DNA of 64,000 nucleotides from Virgibacillus_O sediminis (GCF_042643265.1 NZ_JBHRRZ010000017.1:1-64000), one strand, 5' to 3'. Numbered from the stretch's first letter, positions 33,264 through 42,791 are shown. Numbers and translations: made by a program. The notes: generated from the letters alone by a model not told the origin.

Positions 33264-34088
33264 TCAGGAAAAAGTCGATTTAACAGCCAGTTCTGTCATG
33301 ACCAGCATTGCCTGGTAGGCTTCGAGGATATCTCCTGCCTGATAGGAAACGATGGTTGTTCCCGGCAGAATTACCGTGCCCGGCATCAAATTGGCCCACT
33401 CCGCCTGCCCATGATTGTTGAATTCCACCTTCAGTTCGGGCTTACCCGGCGGCAGGAGCGGTCTTGCCTTCTCTCTTCCCTGCATCGCCGCCCGCATTCT
33501 TTCCTTCAGCAATTCTCCGGCTTTTTTCGGTGTCAGGCTTTTGACGGATGAGCGGGAAATAGTCTCCTTCACCACAGCGGTAATGACACCCGGCATGAGT
33601 GCTTCCGCCTCAGCGGCAGCCTGGTCATCCCCTGTCACCATCAGCACCGGAACATCATAATACCCAGCTAGATAGGCATTGAGGCCCATCTCTCCCATCG
33701 GCTTGTCATTAATAAAAAAGTTCCGGACAGCATGGATCATTGCATGGGACATCACACCGAACTGGCCGGCACGCGCATGATAGCCGACAAACACCGCTCC
33801 ATCAAACGTAGCATCAAGGCCCTGCATCATGGAAAAGGGCTTGACCTCTCCCGTAATCAGTTCTGCTTCCGGATGCAGCAAATCTATTAAAATATTATTC
33901 ATCTTGGAATGGCTGTCATTAACCAGGATTTCCGTACAACCGGACTCCCAAGCCGCATCAATCACATAATTGATCTCTTCGGTCATAATCCGGCGGCCCC
34001 GCTCATAGTTATGTTTAGTGAAGTCCACATATGTATGGTCCGGAAGTCCTGTAATGCCCTCCATATCCGCCGAAATATACAGCTTCAT
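33264..34088 (-). CDS. dppA: D-aminopeptidase DppA (M55)
   Basis: 274 residues; ATG with AAAGGAG eight bases upstream (longer frame rejected). Zinc enzyme that removes D-amino acids such as D-Ala from peptides. It begins MKLYISADMEGITGLPDHTY with metal ligands Asp8 and Glu10; further ligands are in VNDSHSKMNN, VGYHARAG and MSHAMIHAVR. First gene of the operon. The upstream region carries an extended -10-like motif shared with the aimR-like gene. Confidence 0.94.
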   Translation of the reverse strand: MKLYISADMEGITGLPDHTYVDFTKHNYERGRRIMTEEINYVIDAAWESGCTEILVNDSHSKMNNILIDLLHPEAELITGEVKPFSMMQGLDATFDGAVFVGYHARAGQFGVMSHAMIHAVRNFFINDKPMGEMGLNAYLAGYYDVPVLMVTGDDQAAAEAEALMPGVITAVVKETISRSSVKSLTPKKAGELLKERMRAAMQGREKARPLLPPGKPELKVEFNNHGQAEWANLMPGTVILPGTTIVSYQAGDILEAYQAMLVMTELAVKSTFS

Positions 34089-34127
34089 CGTGTACACTCC
34101 TTTAAGCGAAATAAACTTAACAACTTT

Positions 34128-34143
34128 TTTTAATATTACCACA
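34128..34143 (-). promoter_or_regulatory. Promoter-like motif upstream of dppA
   Basis: Minus-strand TGTGGTAATATTAAAA about 40 bases before the start codon, identical over 16 bases to the motif before the aimR-like gene. TGTGGTAATAT has extended -10 form. Confidence 0.45.
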
Positions 34144-34308
34144 GAGTCACTGAAATATAAAGACAATTCTTTACATTGTTCCTATTTAATTAATTGCAAT
34201 CGCTTTCTAATGTGAGGTAATATTACATTAAGAATCTACTACAAGTTATTGGAGTTGCATTTGGATGCAGCTATCCCTGCCCACGCACGGAATACTATTT
34301 TTTCTCAA

Positions 34309-34339
34309 TAAAAAACAGATGGCCCTTATAGACCATCTG
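34309..34339 (-). terminator. Terminator of murAA
   Basis: On the minus strand CAGATGG pairs with CCATCTG around a 10-base loop, followed by TTTTTTATT; it lies 20 bases past the stop. Confidence 0.85.
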
Positions 34340-34358
34340 CTCAATTTGTCATATCTTA

Positions 34359-35687
34359 TCAAGTTAATTTTGCCACTGCTTCCTCATTCGGCAGTTCTAC
34401 TTGTACAATTGGTTCGACCACGTTGCCTTTTTCATCCACACGTTCAATGTCAGCGCCCAGTGCAGCCAGTTTGCTGGTCAGGTTCACATAACCGCGGTCC
34501 AAATGATGAAGATGTGTCACACGGGTAAAGCCATCCGAATTGAGGCCGGCTACAATCAATGCTGCAGCCGCGCGCAGATCGGTTGCCGCCACTTCTGCAC
34601 CCTGCAGCTTACTTCCTCCCTCAATGATGACACTTCTTCCTTCAATTTTCATTTTAGCATTCATCCGTCGGAACTCTTCCACATGCATGAACCGGTTTTC
34701 GAAAACCGTCTCAGTAATCATACTTGTACCCTGGGCCTGCAACATCAGAGCCATCATCTGGGACTGCATATCTGTGGGGAATCCGGGATGGGGGAGTGTT
34801 TTAATGTCTGTCGACTTGAGGACTTCCGGGCCAATGACGCGGATTCCGTCTCCTTCTTCCTTCACCGTTACATTCATTTCTTCCAGCTTGGAAATGACGG
34901 AACGAAGATGCTCACTCTCTGCATTTTCGATCAGGACATTTCCGCCAGTGGCAGCTGCAGCCACCATGAAGGTCCCTGCTTCAATTCTATCGGGGATAAT
35001 ATTGTGGTCTGCACCATGCAGTTTATCAACCCCATTAATGCGAATCGTTTCCGTACCTGCACCAACGATATCGGCGCCCATTTTATTCAGATAGTTGGCA
35101 AGATCCACAATCTCCGGCTCTTTGGCGCAATTTTCAAGCACTGTTTTGCCCTCAGCCAGTGCAGCAGCCATCATGATATTCTCCGTAGCACCGACGCTCG
35201 GCATATCCAAGTAGATCTTCGCACCCTTGAGGCGCCCATTCACGTTCGCCTCTACAAAGCCGTTGCCGACATGGACCTTGGCCCCCATTGCTTCAAAGCC
35301 TTTCAAATGCAAGTCGATCGGACGGGAGCCGATAGCACAGCCGCCCGGCATTGCCACTTTCGCATGGCCATATCTGGCAAGCAATGGACCAAGCACCAAG
35401 ACGGACGCACGCATCTTGCGTACATATTCAAACGGCGCTTCCGTGGAAAGTCTGCTGGACGCATCCACTTCCACTATATTATTTTCAAAGTTCACATCCG
35501 CATTCATATTGCGCAGAACTTCATTGATGGTATAGACATCAGCCAAGACTGGAACATCCCGGATGATGCTCTTTCCTTCACTTGCGCTAAGGCTTGCCGC
35601 AATCACAGGGAGTACTGCATTTTTAGCACCTTCCACTCTAACGGTGCCGTCTAACCGGTGTCCACCTCTTACGATGATTTTTTCCAT
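34359..35687 (-). CDS. murAA: UDP-GlcNAc 1-carboxyvinyltransferase MurAA
   Basis: 442 residues; ATG with GAAGGAG upstream. First committed step of peptidoglycan synthesis (enolpyruvyl transfer to UDP-GlcNAc). N-terminal GGHRLDGTVRVEGAKNAVLP, catalytic Cys in MPGGCAIGSRPIDLHL (the Cys form, hence fosfomycin-type), and HPGFPTDMQSQMMALM are conserved. Located after ywmB as in B. subtilis. A second MurA is at 62411-63700. Confidence 0.96.
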   Translation of the reverse strand: MEKIIVRGGHRLDGTVRVEGAKNAVLPVIAASLSASEGKSIIRDVPVLADVYTINEVLRNMNADVNFENNIVEVDASSRLSTEAPFEYVRKMRASVLVLGPLLARYGHAKVAMPGGCAIGSRPIDLHLKGFEAMGAKVHVGNGFVEANVNGRLKGAKIYLDMPSVGATENIMMAAALAEGKTVLENCAKEPEIVDLANYLNKMGADIVGAGTETIRINGVDKLHGADHNIIPDRIEAGTFMVAAAATGGNVLIENAESEHLRSVISKLEEMNVTVKEEGDGIRVIGPEVLKSTDIKTLPHPGFPTDMQSQMMALMLQAQGTSMITETVFENRFMHVEEFRRMNAKMKIEGRSVIIEGGSKLQGAEVAATDLRAAAALIVAGLNSDGFTRVTHLHHLDRGYVNLTSKLAALGADIERVDEKGNVVEPIVQVELPNEEAVAKLT

Positions 35688-35722
35688 ATTCAAATTCTCC
35701 TTCAAATACGATTTCATTATTA

Positions 35723-36436
35723 TTAGTATTCATGTATTAAGATAGGTGTGCCTAACGTATACGTGACAGCCCCTGTACCTTCGTCTGCTACAGCCATCTG
35801 AAAATTCCTGGGCCCATCGTCAAAGGCAAGTTTCTGTGTCCATAGTGGTATATACCCGTATACGATTTTTTTATGCTTCGAATTTCTTACTGTGTCGATT
35901 TGTGTCTTACTATGCTCAAAACCCAGTTCTTCCTTTAGCATATGTAAAAAACTATCGCTTTCCATTATACCACTCTCCACAGTACTCAGCCAAGCAAATC
36001 TTTGTGAAGCTTTTGTAAACATTTCATCTAAACTTTCCCTCTTTGACTGATAAACTTCCTTTGAGCCTTTTTCCCAGCTGGAGCCCTCGATCACAGCCGT
36101 AAATTGCGCGGCTGCATGCTCCTGTTCAGGGAGGATTACAGTATAATATTCGTTAATGCCACCTGTTTTGCGTCTGTCCACAAATACATATTTTACGCTG
36201 TTTTCATCCTTTTCCACAGTGACTTTATGACTATTTTCCAGATTACCGACTACTTTTTCTACAGTCTCCCTGTCCACGGCCTCTTTCACAATGTACTGCC
36301 ACTCCGAAACTTCAAGCCCTGCCACTTCGACAACCTCAGCCATATCTATCAATTCATCAGTTTCCTCACTTGAATAAGCTTCCGTACCATTGATCATCAA
36401 TAAAAGAAAGACACCAGCAGCCATCCATTTCATCAT
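35723..36436 (-). CDS. ywmB: YwmB family protein (secreted, TATA-box-binding-like fold)
   Basis: 237 residues. Signal peptide (about 1-20) then a two-domain alpha/beta protein of the YwmB family; function unknown. Conserved context ywzB-ywmB-murAA. The ribosome site AGGGGGAG is part of a strong hairpin whose T run directly abuts the ATG (see 36437-36494), so translation or transcription into this gene may be regulated. Confidence 0.85.
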   Translation of the reverse strand: MMKWMAAGVFLLLMINGTEAYSSEETDELIDMAEVVEVAGLEVSEWQYIVKEAVDRETVEKVVGNLENSHKVTVEKDENSVKYVFVDRRKTGGINEYYTVILPEQEHAAAQFTAVIEGSSWEKGSKEVYQSKRESLDEMFTKASQRFAWLSTVESGIMESDSFLHMLKEELGFEHSKTQIDTVRNSKHKKIVYGYIPLWTQKLAFDDGPRNFQMAVADEGTGAVTYTLGTPILIHEY

Positions 36437-36494
36437 AAAAAACTCCCCCTGTCCGAATTTGCTTATTCTCCAGTATGGACATCAGGGGAGTTTT
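36437..36494 (-). terminator. Hairpin enclosing the ywmB ribosome site
   Basis: On the minus strand AAAACTCCCCTG-AT-GTCC (5' arm) pairs with GGACAGGGGGAGTTTTTT (3' arm). The 3' arm contains the Shine-Dalgarno GGGGGAG and ends in six T touching the ATG. It looks like the ywzB terminator but doubles as an RBS-masking stem for ywmB. Confidence 0.65.
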
Positions 36495-36534
36495 GCATAC
36501 AATGAATCTATTAAATATTTAGTTGACTGATAGA

Positions 36535-36765
36535 TTAAAAGAGATACCTCAGATCCTGGGACCATTGAAGAATTTCCAGGAAAAACCTGCTGACACCAGC
36601 GCCGATGACAATCGTGAGGAACAGCAGCAAAACCCTTGCTTCCGTCGTCTTCCCCTTAACCAGTAAGGCGTCGAAATTCAGGGAAACAACTACCTTCCAC
36701 GTCAAGGATATAAACAGGATATGTGAAATTATGCTAATTAGTGCCTGCTGGCCAATATCTGCCAT
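36535..36765 (-). CDS. ywzB: DUF1146 membrane protein YwzB
   Basis: 76 residues; ATG with AAGGTGG upstream. Two transmembrane helices (about 7-27 and 43-62) with a short KGKTTEARVL loop, typical DUF1146. Unknown function, conserved between the atp operon and ywmB in Bacillaceae. Preceded by array E rather than directly by atpC. Confidence 0.85.
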   Translation of the reverse strand: MADIGQQALISIISHILFISLTWKVVVSLNFDALLVKGKTTEARVLLLFLTIVIGAGVSRFFLEILQWSQDLRYLF

Positions 36766-36970
36766 GATAACCACCTTATCTATTTATAAATTAGTTGAAT
36801 ACTTGATTGCTATATAAAGGAAAGCCTTTAGTAACTTTGACATGATTGCAGGGATATGTCAATGGATAGAAAGTTTTGGAGAAACATTGGAATATACTGA
36901 CATCCATTTCCCGGGAAATATCGACAAATATACGTGATGCTAAACAGCTGGTGGGCGGTCGGGGTGTGCA

Positions 36971-37650
36971 GATACTCGGGCTGTTCTGCTGATAAAACAT
37001 GCACCTGCTGATTTTCGGAGGGTGCTGCTGATAACATTGCTCTCCGGGCGATATCCTGTGCCTCCGGCTGATTAACCTATGTTTCGGCTGATTTCCGGCG
37101 GGTGCGGCCGATATAATCGCACACCTGCTGATACCCAGCGTGTCCTGCTGATAAAACTGCTCTCCGGGCGATATCTTGTGCCTCTGGCTGATTAACCTTA
37201 GCTCCTGCTGATTTCCGGCGAGTACTGCCGATTAATCCGCGAACCAGCTGATACCCTGCGAGTACTGCCGATATAATTGCTCTCCGGGCGATATCCTGTG
37301 CCTCCGGCTGATTAACCTGAGCTACTGCTGATTTCCGGCTAGTGCTGCCGATAAAACCGTACACCTGCTGATACCCTGCGGGGGCTGCTGATAACATTGC
37401 TCTCCGGACGATATCCTGTGCCTCCTGCTGATTAACCTATGCTACTGCTGATTCCCGAGGAGTGCTGCCGATAATACCGTACACCTGCTGATACCCAGCG
37501 GAGGCTGCTGATAACATTGCTCTCCGGACGATATCCTGCGCCTCCGGCTGATTAACCTATGCTCCTGCTGATAACCTAACCGTTCTGCCGATAAGTTCTC
37601 GTTCCGACTTTTTTCCTGCGCCTCCTGCTGATTCCCACCCCACCTGCCGA
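36971..37650 (-). repeat. 20-bp satellite-like array E with 120-bp higher-order repeat
   Basis: About 34 monomers; GAT cores at 36971 and 36991, one 19-base step to 37010, then every 20 bases. Six monomer types recur in fixed order (ATAACATTGCTCTCC, ATATCCTGTGCCTCC, ATTAACCTATGCTAC, ATTTCCGGCGAGTGC, ATAAAACCGTACACC, ATACCCTGCGGGGGC), so blocks starting at 37031, 37151, 37271, 37391 and 37511 are five copies of a 120-bp repeat, the last one decaying. The array lies between the atpC terminator and ywzB in a gene-free gap; minus-strand ORFs here are repeat translations. Confidence 0.95.
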
Positions 37651-37687
37651 ACAATCAACACTCTCCCGCATTCCACTTCCTGAATGC

Positions 37688-37723
37688 AAAAAATCTCTTA
37701 TAACAGATGTTATAAGAGATTTT
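37688..37723 (-). terminator. Terminator of the atp operon
   Basis: AAATCTCTTATAAC and GTTATAAGAGATTT form a 14-bp stem with a four-base loop, with A/T runs on both sides, just after atpC. Confidence 0.9.
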
Positions 37724-37732
37724 CCTTCAAGA

Positions 37733-38128
37733 TCATTGACCCACATTAATGCGGTTCATTGCTCGTTTGAGTGCTAATTCTGCCCTTTGGAAGTCGATAT
37801 TGTCCTGTTTGGCCTGGAGGCGGCGCTCTGCACGGGCTTTTGCCTCTTTGGCACGTTGGACGTCGATGTCTTCTGGTTTTTCTGCAGATTGTGCAAGGAT
37901 GGTGACCTTGTCCGGTCGTACTTCCATGAATCCGCCGTTCACTGCCAATGGTGTGGTTTTATTTCCGTTCTTGAGACGCACAGCAGCAATGGATAGCGGT
38001 GCTACCAATGGAATGTGGCCCGGAAGGATACCCAGTTCCCCGCTTTCAGCCTTACAGCTTACCATATCAAAGCTTTCTTCCAATACGGGTCCATCAGGAG
38101 TAACAACACTCACAGTTAGTGTTTTCAA
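37733..38128 (-). CDS. atpC: F1F0 ATP synthase subunit epsilon
   Basis: 131 residues. N-terminal beta sandwich (TVSVVTPDGPVLEESFDMVS, GELGILPGHIPLVAPL) and C-terminal two-helix domain (AKARAERRLQ). Regulates rotation of F1. Last gene of atpIBEFHAGDC; followed by a terminator and array E. Confidence 0.96.
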   Translation of the reverse strand: MKTLTVSVVTPDGPVLEESFDMVSCKAESGELGILPGHIPLVAPLSIAAVRLKNGNKTTPLAVNGGFMEVRPDKVTILAQSAEKPEDIDVQRAKEAKARAERRLQAKQDNIDFQRAELALKRAMNRINVGQ

Positions 38129-38239
38129 TGCAACCCCTCCTAAAGACTGGTTTGAAGCCGGCTGATAAATTTATGTAAGGTAAAAAGTATCAGCCGTCAC
38201 TGGAGATCAGGGATCTTCCAGCCTTCAACCTCCTGTCTG

Positions 38240-39649
38240 TTATTCCATTCCTTTAGCTTTTTCGACTACTTCTTCGATACGTCCGACCAGGCGGAATGCG
38301 TCCTCTGGAAGGTCATCGTGTTTTCCGTCCAGGATTTCCCGGAATCCTTTTACTGTTTCCGCAACAGGTACATAGGAACCTTTTTGTCCTGTGAACTGTT
38401 CGGCTACGTGGAAGTTCTGGGAAAGGAAGAACTGGATACGGCGGGCACGGGATACCGTCAGTTTATCTTCATCACTCAACTCATCCATACCAAGTATGGC
38501 GATGATGTCCTGCAGCTCTCTGTACTTCTGCAGGGTCCGCTGTACTTCGGTTGCTACCTGATAGTGTTCATCGCCGACTACTTCCGGGTCCAAAGCACGG
38601 GAAGTGGAAGCAAGCGGGTCCACTGCTGGGTAGATACCTTGCTCAGATAGGCCACGGTCCAGGTTGGTTGTTGCATCCAAGTGGGCGAAAGTAGTTGCCG
38701 GTGCCGGGTCAGTATAGTCATCGGCTGGTACATAGATCGCTTGGATGGATGTTACGGAACCTGTCTTCGTAGACGTGATACGTTCCTGCAATTGCCCCAT
38801 CTCCGTTGCCAGTGTCGGCTGGTAACCAACCGCGGATGGCATACGTCCGAGCAGGGCGGATACCTCGGAACCTGCCTGGGTGAAACGGAAAATGTTATCG
38901 ATGAACAATAGCACGTCTGCGCCTTGCTCATCACGGAAGTATTCAGCCATTGTCAGACCGGTAAGGGCCACACGCATACGTGCACCAGGCGGTTCGTTCA
39001 TCTGGCCGAACACCATCGCTGTCTTGGCGATAACGCCGGAGTCCTTCATTTCATAGTAAAGGTCGTTCCCTTCACGGGTACGCTCCCCAACGCCGGCGAA
39101 TACGGAGATACCACCGTGCTCCTGGGCGATGTTGTTGATCAATTCCTGGATCAGTACGGTTTTACCAACACCGGCACCACCGAACAGACCGATCTTACCA
39201 CCCTTAACATAAGGTGCCAGCAGGTCAACAACCTTGATACCTGTTTCCAGGATTTCTGTTTCTGTGGTCAGGTTTTCAAACTCAGGAGTCGCGCGGTGAA
39301 TCGGGTCACGGCGTACATCCTGTGATAATGGCTCATCCAAGTCGATGTTTTCACCAAGTACATTGAAAACTCTTCCCAGAGTATCTTCCCCAACTGGTAC
39401 GGAAATTGGATTGCCTGTATTTTCTACTTCTGCGCCACGCTTCAGACCGTCTGTGGAAGACATGGCAATGGTGCGCACGCTGTTGTCACCCAGATGCAGG
39501 GCTACTTCAAGCGCAAGGTCGGTTGTTGCGCCGCCGTCTTCGGGCACAATTTTGACTTTCAAGGCGTTATATATATCGGGAAGCTGTCCGTCTTCGAATT
39601 TCACGTCGACAACAGGTCCCATTACTTGTGTAACAAGTCCTTTGCTCAT
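38240..39649 (-). CDS. atpD: F1F0 ATP synthase subunit beta
   Basis: 469 residues; ATG with GGAGGG upstream (the preceding TTG is not used). Catalytic subunit: P-loop GGAGVGKTVL, Glu in GVGERTREGNDLY, DELSEED close to the DELSEEDK inhibitory segment, and ALLGRMPSAVGYQPTLATEM. Full length. Confidence 0.98.
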   Translation of the reverse strand: MSKGLVTQVMGPVVDVKFEDGQLPDIYNALKVKIVPEDGGATTDLALEVALHLGDNSVRTIAMSSTDGLKRGAEVENTGNPISVPVGEDTLGRVFNVLGENIDLDEPLSQDVRRDPIHRATPEFENLTTETEILETGIKVVDLLAPYVKGGKIGLFGGAGVGKTVLIQELINNIAQEHGGISVFAGVGERTREGNDLYYEMKDSGVIAKTAMVFGQMNEPPGARMRVALTGLTMAEYFRDEQGADVLLFIDNIFRFTQAGSEVSALLGRMPSAVGYQPTLATEMGQLQERITSTKTGSVTSIQAIYVPADDYTDPAPATTFAHLDATTNLDRGLSEQGIYPAVDPLASTSRALDPEVVGDEHYQVATEVQRTLQKYRELQDIIAILGMDELSDEDKLTVSRARRIQFFLSQNFHVAEQFTGQKGSYVPVAETVKGFREILDGKHDDLPEDAFRLVGRIEEVVEKAKGME

Positions 39650-39748
39650 CAATTTCCCTCCTAACTAACTTGCGGAAAAACCCGCCCTCTGTATCAGAGG
39701 TTTTCCCTTAAACTTTTTTCCGGCTGGGCTGCCGGAACGGTCAAGAAG

Positions 39749-40606
39749 CTATTCCAGTGCAGCAACTCCACCAGTGATTTCCGTGATCTCCTGTGTAATG
39801 GCCGCCTGACGTGCACGGTTATAGGACAGGGTCAGGTCATCAATAAGCTCTTTAGCATTGTCGGTGGCACTTCGCATAGCCGTCATGCTGGCTGCGTGCT
39901 CACTAGCTTTACCATCCAATAACGCTCCATATATCAAGCTTTCCGCATATTGCGGCAGGAGTACTTCCAGAATCGTCTGCTCACTTGGCTCATACTCATA
40001 TTGGCTCTGGCTGCTGCCTTCGTTGCCGAGATCCATGATAGGAAGGAGCTGATTGGAAGTCACCTGCTGGGAAATCGCACTGACATAGTGGTTATAGAAG
40101 ATATGAAGTTCATCAATTTCTTCATCTGTATACATCTGTACTGTTTCTGAAGCAAGTTCCTTGATATCAGCAAATTCCGGTTGGTCCGCAACTCCTGTAA
40201 TGCTCTTTGATACAGGAAGATCCATCTTTTTGCAGAATTCATACCCCATCCGCCCGATGGCGATAATGGTATATTCATCCTTGGAGGAATGGCGTTCCTG
40301 AATCGTCTTGTAGACCTTCTTCAGTACATTACTGTTATAAGCACCTACCAGGCCCTTATCTGCTGTAATGATCAGGTAACCGACCTTCTTCACTTCTCTT
40401 TCCGTCAGCATCGGGTGGCCCGAATCAGTAGTGGATGCAATACTGGCAACCACTTCCTGGATCTTTTCACTATATGGGACAAAGTTCTTTGCATTCTGTT
40501 CGGCTTTCGACATTTTGGAAGCGGAGACCATTTCCATGGCGGAAGTGATTTTTTTCGTCTTCTTTGTCGAATCGATCCGACCTTTAATATCTCTAAGTGA
40601 TGCCAA
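39749..40606 (-). CDS. atpG: F1F0 ATP synthase subunit gamma
   Basis: 285 residues. Central shaft of F1: N-terminal helix SLRDIKGRIDSTKKTKKITS and C-terminal helix NAKELIDDLTLSYNRARQAA followed by ITQEITEI are the paired coiled coil; the middle is the Rossmann-like domain. Located between atpA and atpD. Confidence 0.97.
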   Translation of the reverse strand: MASLRDIKGRIDSTKKTKKITSAMEMVSASKMSKAEQNAKNFVPYSEKIQEVVASIASTTDSGHPMLTEREVKKVGYLIITADKGLVGAYNSNVLKKVYKTIQERHSSKDEYTIIAIGRMGYEFCKKMDLPVSKSITGVADQPEFADIKELASETVQMYTDEEIDELHIFYNHYVSAISQQVTSNQLLPIMDLGNEGSSQSQYEYEPSEQTILEVLLPQYAESLIYGALLDGKASEHAASMTAMRSATDNAKELIDDLTLSYNRARQAAITQEITEITGGVAALE

Positions 40607-40718
40607 GCTTGTTCACCGCCCTTTCATTCGAAGGTTGCGTGTAATCTATTTCGTTCCAGTGATGTTTAAGCACCGGCATGAAAGGGAAAATCCCTTTCAA
40701 ACCAACGCTTTCGCCTTA

Positions 40719-42227
40719 TTATTCACTAGGCAGGAATGTTTTTTTGAATGATTCGACTATGTCGTTCATTTCGCTTTCTTCCGGCAGTTTGCCTGTTTGC
40801 TTGATGGAATCGAGTACTTCTCTGCGGTTGTTGTCAGCCCATGTGATCAATTCCTCTTCGAAACGGAGCACATCTTCGACTGCCACATCGTCAAGGTATC
40901 CTCTTGTCAGTGCATATAGGCTCAACACTTGATGTTCAACTGCCATTGGCTTATGGAGCCCCTGCTTAAGGATTTCAACGGTACGCTGACCGCGGTTCAG
41001 TTTGGCCTGTGTTGATTTATCCAGGTCGGAACCAAACTGGGAGAATGCTTCCAGTTCACGGAAGGATGCCAAATCAAGACGGAGTGTACCGGCAACTTTC
41101 TTCATGGCTTTGATCTGTGCGGAACCACCTACACGGGACACGGAGAGACCAGCGTTGATGGCCGGACGTACACCGGAGAAGAATAGGTCGGACTGCAGGA
41201 AGATCTGTCCGTCGGTAATCGAGATGACGTTCGTTGGGATATATGCAGCGATATCGCCTGCCTGCGTTTCAACGAAAGGCAGTGCAGTCAAGGAACCGCC
41301 ACCCAAGGAATCACTCAGCTTAGCCGCACGTTCCAGAAGGCGTGAGTGGATGTAGAATACATCACCAGGGAATGCTTCACGGCCCGGTGGACGGCGAAGC
41401 AGCAAGGAAAGTTCACGGTATGCGACAGCCTGTTTTGACAGGTCATCGTATACGACGAGTACGTGCTTGCCGTTGTACATGAATTCTTCACCCATCGCCA
41501 CACCTGCATATGGTGCCAGGTACAATAGCGGAGCCGGATCGGATGCACCTGCAGAGACTACGATGGTGTAGTCGAGGGCACCGTGGCGGCGGAAGGTTTC
41601 AACTGTACTTCTTACGGTAGATTCTTTCTGGCCGATAGCTACATAGATACAGATCATGTCCTGATCCTTCTGGTTCAGGATAGTATCCACTGCTACGGTT
41701 GTTTTACCTGTCTGACGGTCACCGATGACCAATTCACGCTGTCCGCGGCCGATTGGTACAAGGGCGTCGATCGCCTTGATCCCAGTCTGCAATGGCTCGT
41801 CAACCGATTTACGGTCCATAACTCCTGGAGCCGGTGCTTCAATTGGACGGCTCTTAGACGTTTCGATTGTACCGCGCCCATCAATTGGCTGTCCTAGCGG
41901 ATTCACAACGCGCCCAATCAGTTCTTCTCCGACTGGTACTTGCATGATCCGACCGGTACGGCGAACTTCATCGCCTTCTTTGATCTCTGTGTAAGGCCCC
42001 ATGATTACGATACCGACGTTATTTTCTTCCAAGTTCTGGGCCATACCCATCACACCGTTTGAGAATTCAAGCAGCTCCCCGGCCATGACGTTATCAAGGC
42101 CATGAGCACGAGCAATACCGTCACCGATTTCAATAACCGTGCCGACATCACTTACTTCAATATCTGCATCAAACGATTCAATTTGCTGTTTTATAAGTGT
42201 GCTGATTTCTTCAGCTTTGATGCTCAT
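40719..42227 (-). CDS. atpA: F1F0 ATP synthase subunit alpha
   Basis: 502 residues. Non-catalytic nucleotide-binding subunit; P-loop GDRQTGKTTVAVDTI, and LLLRRPPGREAFPGDVFYIH plus SVSRVGGSAQIKAMK are invariant family motifs. Full length. Confidence 0.98.
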   Translation of the reverse strand: MSIKAEEISTLIKQQIESFDADIEVSDVGTVIEIGDGIARAHGLDNVMAGELLEFSNGVMGMAQNLEENNVGIVIMGPYTEIKEGDEVRRTGRIMQVPVGEELIGRVVNPLGQPIDGRGTIETSKSRPIEAPAPGVMDRKSVDEPLQTGIKAIDALVPIGRGQRELVIGDRQTGKTTVAVDTILNQKDQDMICIYVAIGQKESTVRSTVETFRRHGALDYTIVVSAGASDPAPLLYLAPYAGVAMGEEFMYNGKHVLVVYDDLSKQAVAYRELSLLLRRPPGREAFPGDVFYIHSRLLERAAKLSDSLGGGSLTALPFVETQAGDIAAYIPTNVISITDGQIFLQSDLFFSGVRPAINAGLSVSRVGGSAQIKAMKKVAGTLRLDLASFRELEAFSQFGSDLDKSTQAKLNRGQRTVEILKQGLHKPMAVEHQVLSLYALTRGYLDDVAVEDVLRFEEELITWADNNRREVLDSIKQTGKLPEESEMNDIVESFKKTFLPSE

Positions 42228-42245
42228 ACCATTTCACCCCTATCC

Positions 42246-42791
42246 TCATTTATCTGCCGTAACAATGTTGCGCTCGATCCGTTTCAGTTTTCCGCTGATG
42301 GAACCGTCATAAATCGTATTGCCCATGCGGAGCTTGATGCCCCCCATAATGGAAGGATCCACCACATTGCTCAATTTGACTTCCTTCTTGCCGATCCGTT
42401 TGGCAAAGGAAGTTTCGAGTTCTTTCAATTCTGTATCGGAAAGCTGGCGCACCGAGTATACTTCGGCTTCTGCTATTCCCAATGCATCGTTTCTGAATTG
42501 AATCAGATGATCAATAATGGATGGAGTGAACTCCACGCGATGGCGTTCCACCAGGATTTTCAGGGTGTTGACGACATCTTTGTCGAGACCTTGAAACACT
42601 TCATCAATGAATTGTTTCTTCTTCTCATTATTGACACGGGGATGCTTCAGGAATGTGACCAGATTAGTGTCGGTTTGAAAAACTTCCTTCACTACACGAA
42701 ACTCTTCCACGAATTTCTCCAGTGCAGCTTTTTCGTTTCCCAGCTGGAAAAGAGCTTCTGCATATCGCTTGGCAACTAGTGCTTCACTCAT
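42246..42791 (-). CDS. atpH: F1F0 ATP synthase subunit delta
   Basis: 181 residues. Links F1 to subunit b. Starts ALVAKRYAEALFQLG; the C-terminal VVDPSIMGGIKLRMGNTIYD GSI motif is the OSCP/delta signature. The start overlaps the atpF stop by four bases. Confidence 0.96.
   Translation of the reverse strand: MSEALVAKRYAEALFQLGNEKAALEKFVEEFRVVKEVFQTDTNLVTFLKHPRVNNEKKKQFIDEVFQGLDKDVVNTLKILVERHRVEFTPSIIDHLIQFRNDALGIAEAEVYSVRQLSDTELKELETSFAKRIGKKEVKLSNVVDPSIMGGIKLRMGNTIYDGSISGKLKRIERNIVTADK

Noticed and set aside
34401..35654. 417-residue plus-strand ORF
   Set aside because: Complete antisense shadow of murAA.
37077..37654. Minus-strand ORFs of 70-106 residues in array E
   Set aside because: Repeat translations without start signals.
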